Assembly (NCBI GenBank): GCA_009746045.1
Contig: RPFO01000106.1
Location: 1,177,211-1,232,210 of the forward strand
Length of the DNA: 55,000 nt
From: Mesostigma viride
Lineage: Eukaryota; Streptophyta; Mesostigmatophyceae; Mesostigmatales; Mesostigmataceae
Direction of reading: 5' to 3'
Shown here: positions 21,550 through 31,059 of the stretch, one piece after another
How positions within the stretch are numbered: the stretch's first letter is position 1
Layout: each line of letters starts with the position of its first letter
Made by a program: the position numbers and the translations under genes
Notes under the pieces: generated by a model
What the model saw: only the letters and a program-made list of their open reading frames with translations
The model's database searches: none
Told to the model about the DNA's origin: nothing

Positions 21550-23287
21550 CCCGTGTTTTTTTACAACGCGATGTATCGCGTTGTAGGGTTAGAACGCGAT
21601 GTATCGCGTTGTAATCTGACACGTGGCAGGCACAGTAGATACGAGATTTTCGGTCTGAAACTCGGTGGACGGCCTCCTTACATCCCGTAGAACTCAAGAA
21701 AAAATCCTGGTATTTTTTGGATTTTTTTTGTGACAGCTGCAAACAAATATGTACCACTGAAATAAGGCATTTTCGCGGGACGAAGGTGAAGACGACGGCG
21801 ATGGCGGCAGGTAGATCTCGCCAGTTTTCGCGCGAATTTCAGTGGTTGTTGGGTGGCACGACCATGATGATGCGTTCAAAGGTTGATAATTAGGTTTCTA
21901 CGAGTTTGTTGAGGTACTGGGGCAAAGGAAACGTAGATTTTTCCAGTTTCTCACCCAACTTTCATGCGGAAACCCTGGAAACCGGCATACATATTATTAC
22001 GTCAAGACTCGGGTCTGCTGCGGCACCATGCTTGGTATTTCCATGGTGTTTCGACTTCTTAACACATGTTTATTCATTCCGAACGCCCGGACGCTCGGCT
22101 AAACCGAGATTTGTGCAGACTTTTATTGGGTAGCTCCGGGCATGATGGTGCCTGCAAATAGCGGAAGGCGTGACCGTGGCTATTGCTACGGTATGCTGTA
22201 TTTTCCTGGAAATGGCCTCTGCCACCGGCTCAATAGTGCTTGCAGGCGTAAGTATATCGTGTTTCTACCTAGTTTCTGCCAGTTTTCCACTTATTTCTAC
22301 CGACCTCTGCCCAGCCTCTCTAAGACCGCCATCCTACTCGACGTTGCTTGCATGTCAGCCATAGCAGGTTGCAGTTGTGCAGTATTTAGGTGCTGTATAC
22401 GTCGTCAAGCCGTGCATATATCGTGAGGATTGGATATTGATGGTTTATACTGCGTTGATTGTGCAAGAAGATCAGCTAGGTGCCCATAATCATGATGTAT
22501 AATCATGTGTTGTTAGCATCTTGCCACCATTTGCTAGCATGCATTCAAGCGTCATCTTTGCCTGCATGTAAGCTCATGGATCACTCAACCTATCCAAGCC
22601 TTGCATTACACATGCCTCTTTCTTTCAGGATTGCACACGTTATGGAATGAAAACCCAGTGCCTCCCTTCCCACGAGGCATGTGCTCAACACGTTGTGAGA
22701 GTGGATGATGCTTTGGCTATGGCTGCCTGATTCAGTCATATAATGTCATCCAGTCATGATGTTTGATGCATGTTTGATGCTGTATAACTTATACAACTCC
22801 TATTTTCAACGTGTTGACCCTCCTAGCTCATGATATCCCCGTTTACGGGGCTCGTGTCGTTGTGTCATGTTGTGAAGGGCTCTCATTTTTCCCACTGCGT
22901 TGTACTGCGTTGTAATTGTAATGCTAATAAAAAATAGCTCCAGTGGCCCAATGGGCCTGAGTTTTGTTTCACAGAGCCTGCATATGTTGCCCATAGCTCG
23001 TGCAAGAAGCCAGATTTTTTTCATGAACCATTTGCGAATAAGCACATGACTTGTGACCTAGGGTCAACAAATCGCGGTCATGGTCAGACCCCCCTGTATT
23101 CAAACCAGTGTATCTCTCTAATGAATTAGCATTTTGTAGGTCTGAGTAGCTCAAAAAATCCTTTGATTTATGGGCTTTCAGGAAAGTATACACATGACTA
23201 TGAAAAAAAAATTTCCCTAGATGTTATGACGTGTTCTATAAATAGCTTACAACGCAGTATATCGCGTTCTAAAAAAAAAAACACGGG
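21550..23287. mobile_element. 1.74-kb TIR transposon with TTAG target duplication
   Basis: The ends are inverted: CCCGTGTTTTTTT then ACAACGCGAT on the left, and on the reverse complement of the right CCCGTG, a longer T run and AGAACGCGAT. The TTAG at 21546-21549 is repeated at 23288-23291. The LINE copy at 19095-19109 shows the same target with a single TTAG, which confirms both ends. Two palindromes made of ACAACGCGAT/ATCGCGTTGT arms lie just inside the left end, and a degenerate one lies inside the right end. No transposase is recognisable, so it is probably non-autonomous. The CCC termini and 4-bp TTA-beginning target recall piggyBac, but canonical piggyBac targets are TTAA, so the assignment stays open. 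Confidence 0.88.
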
Positions 23288-23376
23288 TTAGACCGGTAGG
23301 ATTGTTTGCACCCATCCATCCATCCATCTCCGTGACTCCCCAACGGGAGCACAAGTCTAATAAATAAATTAATTAA
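23288..23376 (+). mobile_element. LINE 3' end, family 2, right half
   Basis: Continues the interrupted copy from 21549 with ACCGGTAGG, GCACCCATCCATCC and the CTCCGTGACTCCCCAACGGG hairpin region. It ends in an imperfect TTAA/TAAA tail. Confidence 0.85.
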
Positions 23377-23479
23377 TGGCTCCTCAGCAGAGAGTAGCTC
23401 TCTGCATATAGGCAGAGCTTGGCTAAATTCTTAATGCATCATCCGTGGGGACCATTATGAGCCACAAGCCACGAGGTAG

Positions 23480-25110
23480 TCATGGCTGACAGCGGAGCTC
23501 ATAACTTTCACGTTTGAGCACCGACTTTAGCCGTGAATATCACAATCGACGCGACTTTCTACATAAGACGCACATGCTGATCTAATTTTCCGAAGCTATT
23601 ACGCAATATATGACAAGCAAACGCTCCTCGACGCAACGCAGCCTGGCGGCCGGCTGCGCTCGGCAATGAAAATACGTCTGCAGCTCCGGCTGCAGCTTCG
23701 CCATCAGGGCCGGAAGGCAGTGGTGACACTAGTCGCGCACTGGTGGTCGCCCAGATGATACCTCCCGGGCTTTCCTCGCCCTCTGCATCGCCTGACCCAA
23801 AGCGCAGTCGCCATGCAGGCGATCGAACCTCAGGCTGGTCTGAGCGTGATTTTGACGGTGATCCATTCATGAGATCGGCTCTTTACCACCTTCGACGTCA
23901 ACAGGCCTGCCTTTTTCGACATGCCACCCATCAAGATACTGGAGCTCGTGTTTTACGGGTCACACGCCTCACTGCTGGCCCTGCATGTGCCAGCAACTCA
24001 TGCAACTCCCAAACCCACTTTTTCCGCAACGGAGCTGACGGCCGGTTTTCCCCCCGCGTATCTGACGCCCCTTCTTCGACCACTGACCTGGCCGGCTGGT
24101 CTCGCCCCCGCCTTCAGCTCGCAGCTCTCTTTACCCTCGCTCGGCCGAGGATCGACCTCCTGCACCCCGCCTCCATTACCGAATCCACCTTCCTCCACCA
24201 CCTCCACGACGCGCTCTCACAGCACGTGACGCCCATTGCTGCAGATGTGGCAGCTGTGGGTCGCACGCTGGCTGCTGAGCTCCCCACCATCCCTACCGCC
24301 ACCGCCACCCTCCTCGCCTCCACCCCCGGCCCCCCCCCCTCCGCCTCCACCGACTCCATCACCGCCCAGCTCCGCGACATCCGACCAGCGCTATCGAGGT
24401 CCTGCAGAACACCGCAGGCCTCACTGGCCGCCCAGGCGGTGAAGGACATTGCCGCCAAGCCAGCCCCTAGCTGCTGGCCTGGCCAGCGATGCTCCTCCCA
24501 TCACGACCTGGGCGGACATGCTAATATGCAGCACACCACCTCCATGCACCACCTCCGCCGTCGCAGCCCAGCTCCAGCGGCAGACGCGCTTGACCTCCAC
24601 GAGGAGGCCGAGCTCGGCAAGCGCAGCCTCAACGTCATCGTCAAGAATTTTGACATGGAGGCCTGAAGGTGAGAATTCTGAGAAGCTTGCACGTGCGTTT
24701 GAGAGAGAAATTCTTGGTCGCATGGGCCTTACTGGTGAGATCGAGCTGGTCGCCCACCTTCCCCGCGCGCGGGGTAAGGCAGCTAGGGGCGCCCCCGCTC
24801 ATTCTCACCTTTAAGAACCCGGCGGACAAGATTTCCTGTCTCAGACGCCGCAAGCGGCTCGAGAAGACTCACTTCACCCTTGACGACGACTTGACCCTGG
24901 AGCAGCAACAACGGCGACGGGAGCTATGGCCGGCCTACCTCTGGACAGCTCTGGCAGACCAGCGGGGCAGCCGGTGTACTGGAAGGGGGCGGCCATCTTC
25001 GTCGGCCACAAGCCCTCGCATGCGACCCCCGCGGCCCCAACGACTCCAGACGCCCCAGCTTAGGGCAATACAGCAGTAGTACTTAGCCGGTAGAATAGAT
25101 AGACCGTGGC
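23480..25110 (+). mobile_element. LINE with ORF1, 3'-truncated or lacking ORF2
   Basis: A leader is followed by an ORF1-like reading that is Pro/Ser-rich at the start (PPGLSSPSASPDPKRSRHAG). A helical middle follows (FLHHLHDALSQHVTPIAADV and VGRTLAAELPTIPTATATLL). After a frameshift comes the conserved RNA-binding end: KLARAFEREILGRMGLTGEI, a KNPADKISCLRRRKRLEK segment, TLDDDLTLEQQQRRRELWPA. It therefore resembles L1 ORF1p (coiled coil, RRM, C-terminal domain). No RT follows. The end matches 14521-14860. Confidence 0.7.
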
Positions 25111-25139
25111 CATGTACATGTGAGCCTCTATGTGCATGC

Positions 25140-27172
25140 ATGCATGCACATTTATGATCGAAAATGGCTGACGGCGGTATGGCTGACGGCGGAGTTCAGA
25201 TCTTTAGCATCTGAGCCCAAAATTCGGTCAGACCACTTGCATTCGATGCGCTTTTTTGAGACGCACCCGCCAGTATAATCGGTTACGGCTGAAACGCAGT
25301 ATTGCCAAAGTGATCACGTGACAAGCAGCCATGACGACCCCAAGAGCAAAACGGGGTTTGGAAAAGGAGCTTACTGGCTCCCAGCCCAACCCTCTCGCCA
25401 TCGTTCTTGCCCAGGCTGCCGCCTGGGCTCGCCAACCCATCGCCAAGCGCCTCGCCTGAGCCCAAGAAACCATGCCACGAACACCACAAATGGAGCCAAT
25501 TCTTGCCCGGCGACGCACATTTCAGCCTCCTCGCCTGGCAGAAACTGTCGCCGCAGGAAGTCGTCGAGGTCCTCCAGTTCCTCACACAGGAACGGAAGCT
25601 CTTCGTGCCCCATATGCAGAAGGGGGGGGCGGCTATCGACTACCGTAACACGTCCTGGCTCTATACACTTATGAAGAACCACGCCAACGCCTGTTTTATA
25701 TCTTGACCAGCCACTACCAGCGCGGCCTCGGCGACATCGTCCGAGCTCTCAACGCCCCATGCAGCACCCACACAGCCGGCTGCCCCATCGGCTCCCTCCC
25801 TCTTCAAGGATCATCCGCGCAGTGCTGGAGGAGCACGTGACCTGGCCGATGGCCGAGAAGATGACCTCGCTGAACACCACGCTCAACACGGTTGAGGCCC
25901 GGGTCTCCAACGTGGAAACCAAGGTCCGGTCCACAAGCTATACAACCACAGTTCACGGCGCTACACACCGCGGCGCAGGCTTCGGAAACGCATGCTGCAC
26001 TTGTCTCTCGCCTTAACCAGGTGGAGCTAGGGCAAGTGCGGCGTGCTCATGAAGAAGCTTGAGGCCATCACCGCCCACACCGAGGCCCTGGCCACACAGC
26101 TCCCAAAGCTAGCGGAGCAGACGGCCACCATTGCCTCCCGGCAGGCTGCCACCCCGGCAGGATGCTGGTGACCTCGATCCCGCCGCTCTCCTATGCGGAC
26201 CTGCTGCTGTCAGCGACCGCCTCCACAACCGACGCCATCGCCACGAAGCTCCAGGATCGAGCTGGAGGACCACCGCCAGGCCCAGCAACGGGAGGTCACC
26301 GATCTCGCTCGCCGCGAGTGCCGAGTGGTGCTACGTCGCTTCCCCCAGAAGCCAGGTGAGACGTCAACCTCCCTTGCTGACGAGCTCAAGAACCAGCTTC
26401 TTACCCTCATGGGCCTGGTATAGGTGAGGTAGAACTGCGTGGGTGCCACCGCCTCCCCCACTCACGGGACAAGGCGGCTCCCCCACCAGTCCCATGCTCA
26501 CCTTCCTCTCCCCTGAGGATAAGCATGCAGCGGTTCCTCTCTCGTCGCAAGCGGTTGCACGACCTCACCTGGACGCTGGATGACGACCTCACCCCCGCTC
26601 AGCAACAGCAGCGACGCGACCTGTGGCCGGAATATACCTCCGCCACAAGCAGGACCCCCAGAAGCCCAAGGTGTACTGGAGGGGCGGGGACCTGATGATC
26701 AACCACAAGATCACATTGTGGACGCCCCCAGCGGGCTATAGAATAGCAATAGCCCTAGCTTGTAACCACTGAGTGGCGTCACTGCCGCTAAGGCAGCCAT
26801 GCCTAGAATGTTTGCCTAGCTGTGCCAACACACCTAGTCACGTGCCGCCAACGCACGGTACACAACCAGCCATAGCCTTAGCCTAGTCCTAGTACAGCCA
26901 TGCTACGCCCTGGCTATGTTCAGATTACTTGCCCACGCTCCTTGCTATGATATGCTCACATGGGTCTTATTGCACCCACAGACTGCCGGATCGTTAGCGT
27001 GTCCGCCTTAGCTAGCGCGCCCGAATGCAGCTGTGGCATGCCTCTGGCATGAAGGAGACTGGGGGTCTCTGCCCTTTCTCCTGTAGTGCACACACAGGGA
27101 TTAAAAGCACTTCGGTGCTCCGTGACTCCCCAACGGAAGCACGAGTTTAATCAATTAATTAATTAATTAATG
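25140..27172 (+). mobile_element. LINE family-2 derivative: ORF1 plus 3' UTR, no RT
   Basis: ORF1 pieces in order: FSLLAWQKLSPQEVVEVLQF; a coiled coil (TSLNTTLNTVEARVSNVETK, HTEALATQLPKLAEQTATIA); HRQAQQREVTDLARRECRVV; ELKNQLLTLMGLV; a damaged RRM/C-terminal block. Frameshifts separate them. The 3' UTR (from about 26770) is shared with 12497-12897 and ends in the hairpin TGCTCC...GGAAGCA and a (TTAAT)n tail at 27148-27172. ORF1 is joined directly to the 3' UTR with no RT, so it is an internally deleted, non-autonomous form. An inverted relative occupies 27819-28990. Confidence 0.78.
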
Positions 27173-27597
27173 TAAGCCTCCTACAGGCTCTACTATACCA
27201 GCTGACTCACGAGTCTCATTTAGCCATGTACATGTGTGCCTATGATGTGCCACACTCCAGATGATGATTCCTAGCTTTATCTAGTTATAAATGCTGTGCC
27301 CATGCAGAGAGCTGCTCTCTGTTGAGATGCCACGCTCTAGCTCTTGTATAGCTATATATGCTGATCTTTCGGCCATGCACCTATGCATGACGGGCTCCCC
27401 TTTATAGCTGGGTGTTGCCCGAGACTCTGGGGGGTGCAGGTGCCCTAGTGCACCTACATAGAGCAAGTGTTGTTTAAATTCCCACCCTTGCAGGAAGAAG
27501 CTTAGAATGTATTATAGGCTCATATGCCCCTTCTCTGGGCTATGTGCTACATATACTCCCAACGGAGTTATGTTCCTAATTAATTAATTAATTAATC
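27173..27597 (+). mobile_element. Family-3 retro-element, tailed copy
   Basis: Non-coding element of about 425 bp. It contains GCCATGTACATGTGTGCC, the GCAGAGAGCTGCTCTCTG hairpin region, GTGCAGGTGCCCTAGTGCAC, CCATATGCCCCTTCTC-like sequence and GCTACATATACTCCCAACGG. It ends in a (TTAAT)n tail. Shares its end with 6691-6850 and 14861-15385. No internal tRNA-like promoter is obvious. Confidence 0.75.
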
Positions 27598-27818
27598 CGG
27601 CCGTGGGGAGTCCCAGTATAGGCGCACATGCGCATAAAAATAGAACATACCTCCGTGGGGAGGATATGTAGCACATATCCCTGAGAAGGGGCATATGGTT
27701 TTCAATACATTCTAGGCGACAACCTGCAGGTGGTTGGTGTAAACTGCCACCTAGGTACTCGGGGTGCACAACTGAGGTGCACCTAGCTGCAACAGCACGT
27801 ATTCCAGCAGCTGTGCAA
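27598..27818 (-). mobile_element. Family-3 retro-element, inverted fragment
   Basis: Reads ATGTAGCACATATCCCTGAG, AAGGGGCATATGG and AGGTGCACC on the plus strand, so it is the reverse complement of the family-3 3' region. It lies back to back with the plus-strand copy ending at 27597. Confidence 0.65.
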
Positions 27819-28990
27819 ATTAATTAATTAATTAAACTCGTGCTCCCGTTGGGGAGTCACGGAGCACCGAAGTGCTTTTAATCCCTGTGTGTGCACAACA
27901 GGAGAAAGGGCAGAGACCCCCAGTCTCCTTCATGCCTAAGGCATGCCACAGCTGCATTCGGGCGCGCTAGCTAAACGGACACGCTAACGATCCAGCAATC
28001 TGTGGGTGCAATAAGACCCATGTGAGCATGGCATAATAACAAGGGAGCGTGGGCAAGGAATCTGGTCATAGCCAGGACGTAGCATGGCTGTACAAGGACT
28101 AAGCTAAGGCTATGGCTGGTTCAATGTATACCATGCATGAGCGATGCACGTGACTAGGTATGTTGGCACAGCTAGGCAAACATTCTAAGCATGGCTGCCA
28201 TGGCGGCAGTGACTACTGAGGGATACAAGCTAGGGCTATTAGCTAGTCTAGCCCGCGGGGGGCGTCCACATCTTGTGGTTGATCATCAGGTCCCCGCCCC
28301 TCCACCAGTACACCTTGGGCTTCTGGGGGTCCTGCTTGTGGCGGAGGCATTCTGGCCACAGGTCGCGTCACTAGGCTGCTGCTGAGCGGGGGTGAGGTCG
28401 TCGTCCAGCGTCCAGGTGAGGTCGTGCAACCGCTTGCGACGGGAGAGGAACCGCTGCTTGTCCTCACGGAAGGGGAAGGTGAGCAGGACTGGTGGGGGAG
28501 CCGCCTTGTCCCGTGAGTGGGGAATTAAGGCGGTGACACCCACGCAGTGACCTACCTCACCTACCAGGCCCATGAGGGTAAGGAGCTGGCCCTTCAGCTC
28601 CGGCGTCGGCAAGGGAGGTTGACGTCTCTGAGACCTGGCTGCTGGGGGAAACGCGGCGCAGCACCACTCGGCACTCGCGGCGAGCGCGGTCGGTGACCTC
28701 CCGTTGCTGGGCCTGGCGGTGGTCCTCCAGCTCCTGGAGCTTCGTGGCGATGGCGTCGGTGGTGGAGGCGGTCGCTGTCCGCAGCAGGCCCGCGTATGTA
28801 GGAGAGCGGTGGGAGGTCGCCAGCATCCTGCCGGGGTGGCTGGGATGCAATGGTGGCCGTCTGCTCCGCTATCTTTGGGACCTGTGTGGCCAGGGCCTCG
28901 GTGTGTGGGGTGATGGCCTCAAGCTTCTTCATGAGCACGCCGCACTTGCCCTCCACGAGAGACAAGTGCAGCATGCGTTTCCGAAGCCTG
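27819..28990 (-). mobile_element. LINE family-2 derivative, inverted copy
   Basis: On the minus strand it encodes VKLEAITPHTEALATQV-like coiled coil, HRQAQQREVTDRARRECRVV, ELKGQLLTLMGLVGEV, DKQRFLSRRKRLHDLTWTLD and DLTPAQQQ. The shared 3' UTR and TTAA tail follow at 27819-27840. It is an inverted relative of 25900-27172, with about 650 bp of family-3 sequence between the two. It carries small deletions and stops. Confidence 0.78.
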
Positions 28991-29115
28991 CGCCGCGGTG
29001 TGCAGCTGTGCAAAGTTGCAGACATGGGGTGGAAGATGATCATGGCTAGGCAATGGCTTGGGCATGACGGCGTCTCAGCAGAGAGTGGCTCTCTGCATGG
29101 GCAAAGCAATATGGC
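28991..29115 (-). mobile_element. Family-3 fragment, inverted
   Basis: Contains GGAAGATGATCATGGCTAGG and CAGCAGAGAGTGGCTCTCTG on the plus strand, the complement of the family-3 hairpin region. A similar fragment lies at 23377-23430. Confidence 0.5.
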
Positions 29116-29121
29116 TGACTC

Positions 29122-30149
29122 ATAGCGGATGCATTTATGCCGACGACATCACGCTCATTGAGAAGCCGGAGTCTGCCCAACTTTGGCTGGACTGCCTGGC
29201 GCTCGAGGCTCGGGCGGTTGGTCTAGAAATCAGCCCCAAAACGGAGGCCCTGGCCCTCGGCATGGCAGGGCCCCCACCCACACTCCGCCTCTTAGACGAT
29301 GCCGAGGTCAACTACCCTCCTTCAGGCCGCTTCAAGCTGCTCGGCAGTTGGCTTCCCGACTGCGAGGATGACATGACGACACGGATCGGCATGGCGTGGG
29401 CGCACCTCCATGACCACCGCCGCTGGTGGAGCAACCCCGCCCTACGTACCCCGGATCGTCAAGCGTGACCTCTTCAAGGTCGTCATTCTGACTGACGATC
29501 CTGACCTACGGCGCCGAGACGTGGGCACTGACGCAGGAGCTGGAGCAACGACTCGACGGCGCCGTCACCAAGATGCTGCGCAAGGCCCTTAACACCCTGC
29601 CCTTTGGTTTGCACATTAGTAATGAGGATTTGTACGCTGATTTGCCCTATGTTTCCCACATTATTAGCGCCTGGGCCTAGCCGGGCACCTGGCCCGCACA
29701 GATCAGGTAGATACCTCAGCTAGACTAGCTGGCACCAAGCCCGCCCAGCCTGGGCGATATGTCCTAACCTGGCGTGCCCTTGGCCGCGCGCGGCAGGGAC
29801 GCCACCCGTGGACATTTCGTGATAGACTCGGCATGGACATGTGCTACACTAGACGTGACGGGCTCACCCCTGGGCAGCCTCCTGGTTTGTCTGTAATATG
29901 GAGGCAGATGGTGCGCAAGGATAGATGGCAAGTAGTGATGAAGGAGACCACCCCCAAGCCTGTGGGGGCTCCGCGTGTGACCAAGTATGGCATTCATAGC
30001 GATTCGGGCCGCGGTGCCCACACCCCTGTAACTAGGACCTAGATAGCTTATACCATGCATTCCATCCCATGTTCCCCTCCCACTGAGGACTTATGCTCAC
30101 GTGACGCAGTCACGTGTCTATATTAATTAATTAATTAATAGCGGATGCA
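29122..30149 (+). mobile_element. 5'-truncated LINE, family 1, copy 2, with 12-bp target duplication
   Basis: The element (29134-30137) is flanked by ATAGCGGATGCA at 29122-29133 and 30138-30149. It begins at the catalytic YADDITLIEK box of the RT and reads VGLEISPKTEALALG and FKLLGSWLPDCEDDM. After a frameshift it continues VVILTILTYGAETWALTQEL, LDGAVTKMLRKALN and VTWRALGRARQG-like segments, then GLSVIWRQMVRKDRWQVV. The 3' end is the hairpin CACGTGAC-GCA-GTCACGTG followed by (TTAAT)n. Truncation, target duplication and tail show a target-primed reverse transcription insertion. It is less decayed than 12898-13974. Confidence 0.92.
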
Positions 30150-30269
30150 GTAAGGCTGCCCTGGCATGCATACGTCCAGAGCCCACAGATAGGCTTGGAA
30201 CACACACATTTTGAGGCGCCGGTTCAAGGGAGAATATAAACACATTTCCATCACCATTCATCTTCATCA

Positions 30270-30370
30270 TCCTGAACGACTCGAAAACGCGGAAAAGATA
30301 ACGGCAGGCTCGAGCTACCATGGTCCGGATTCTCCCGATTTCTGGCCTGCGCTGGTTGTCTCTTTGATAA
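30270..30370 (-). mobile_element. Dispersed 'GAGACAACCAGC' repeat, inverted
   Basis: On the minus strand it reads GAGACAACCAGCGCAGGCC, then GGGAGAATCCGGACCATGG, then AGCTCGAGCCTGCCG, matching 14016-14100 and, for its first half, 6357-6412. Confidence 0.65.
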
Positions 30371-30439
30371 AGGCCTCTCCCGGAGCCTGAGGGTTTTTAG
30401 GGGCATTCCCAGGGTTACCCACAAACCACATGCGCATAG

Positions 30440-30525
30440 GCGTGCATGTGCATACTCAGGGATTAAAAGCACTTTGGCGCTCCATGACTCCCCAATGGGA
30501 GCATGTGTTTAGTTGATTAATTAAC
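30440..30525 (+). mobile_element. LINE 3' end, family 2 (short)
   Basis: GGGATTAAAAGCACTT, then CTCCATGACTCCCCAATGGG, then a hairpin half and a TTAATTAA tail, matching 27090-27172. Severely 5'-truncated. Confidence 0.75.
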
Positions 30526-31059
30526 TTTATTCAGTAACCCCCGGTCCCCGTGACGCAGTTTCCCGATTAATATTTGTTCATGATTTTAAAACTTGATGAC
30601 CGTGGCAGACCGTGTACCACGGCATGCATGCCCCCTAGCTCCAAGAAAAGATAGATCTGTATCAGAAATACAATTCAATACTACTGCAAAGGCAGGGTCA
30701 TTAGCCAGACATTCTCCTCATTACACTCACACACAGGGTGCCTAGCCAAAAGCATCGACATTGGAACCCTGCGTCCCAAACTTAATGTTTAGCTTAGAGC
30801 TGGTACTCATAACGCCACGGAAAGCAAGGCTAGAGCAAGCCTTGCGACACAGTGGGCCATGGACACTTAGTGCCTTAGAAAATCCAGCTAGGGGCATGCT
30901 GCGTGGTCACTGCCTGCAACCCTATTTAGCCACCCCATGAATCCCTCACTCTATGCACAGCCTATGTACTTATGCTGGCCGCAGTCGCTGCCCACACCAG
31001 CCATAGAAATGGTCTATCAACTGGCTCATAACACCTCAGTCCACTGCTACTTGTAAGTC

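Noticed and set aside
23743-24666. 307-codon frame as a host gene
   Set aside because: Leads into the LINE ORF1 RNA-binding end after a frameshift, and its end matches other ORF1 fragments, so it is retrotransposon sequence.
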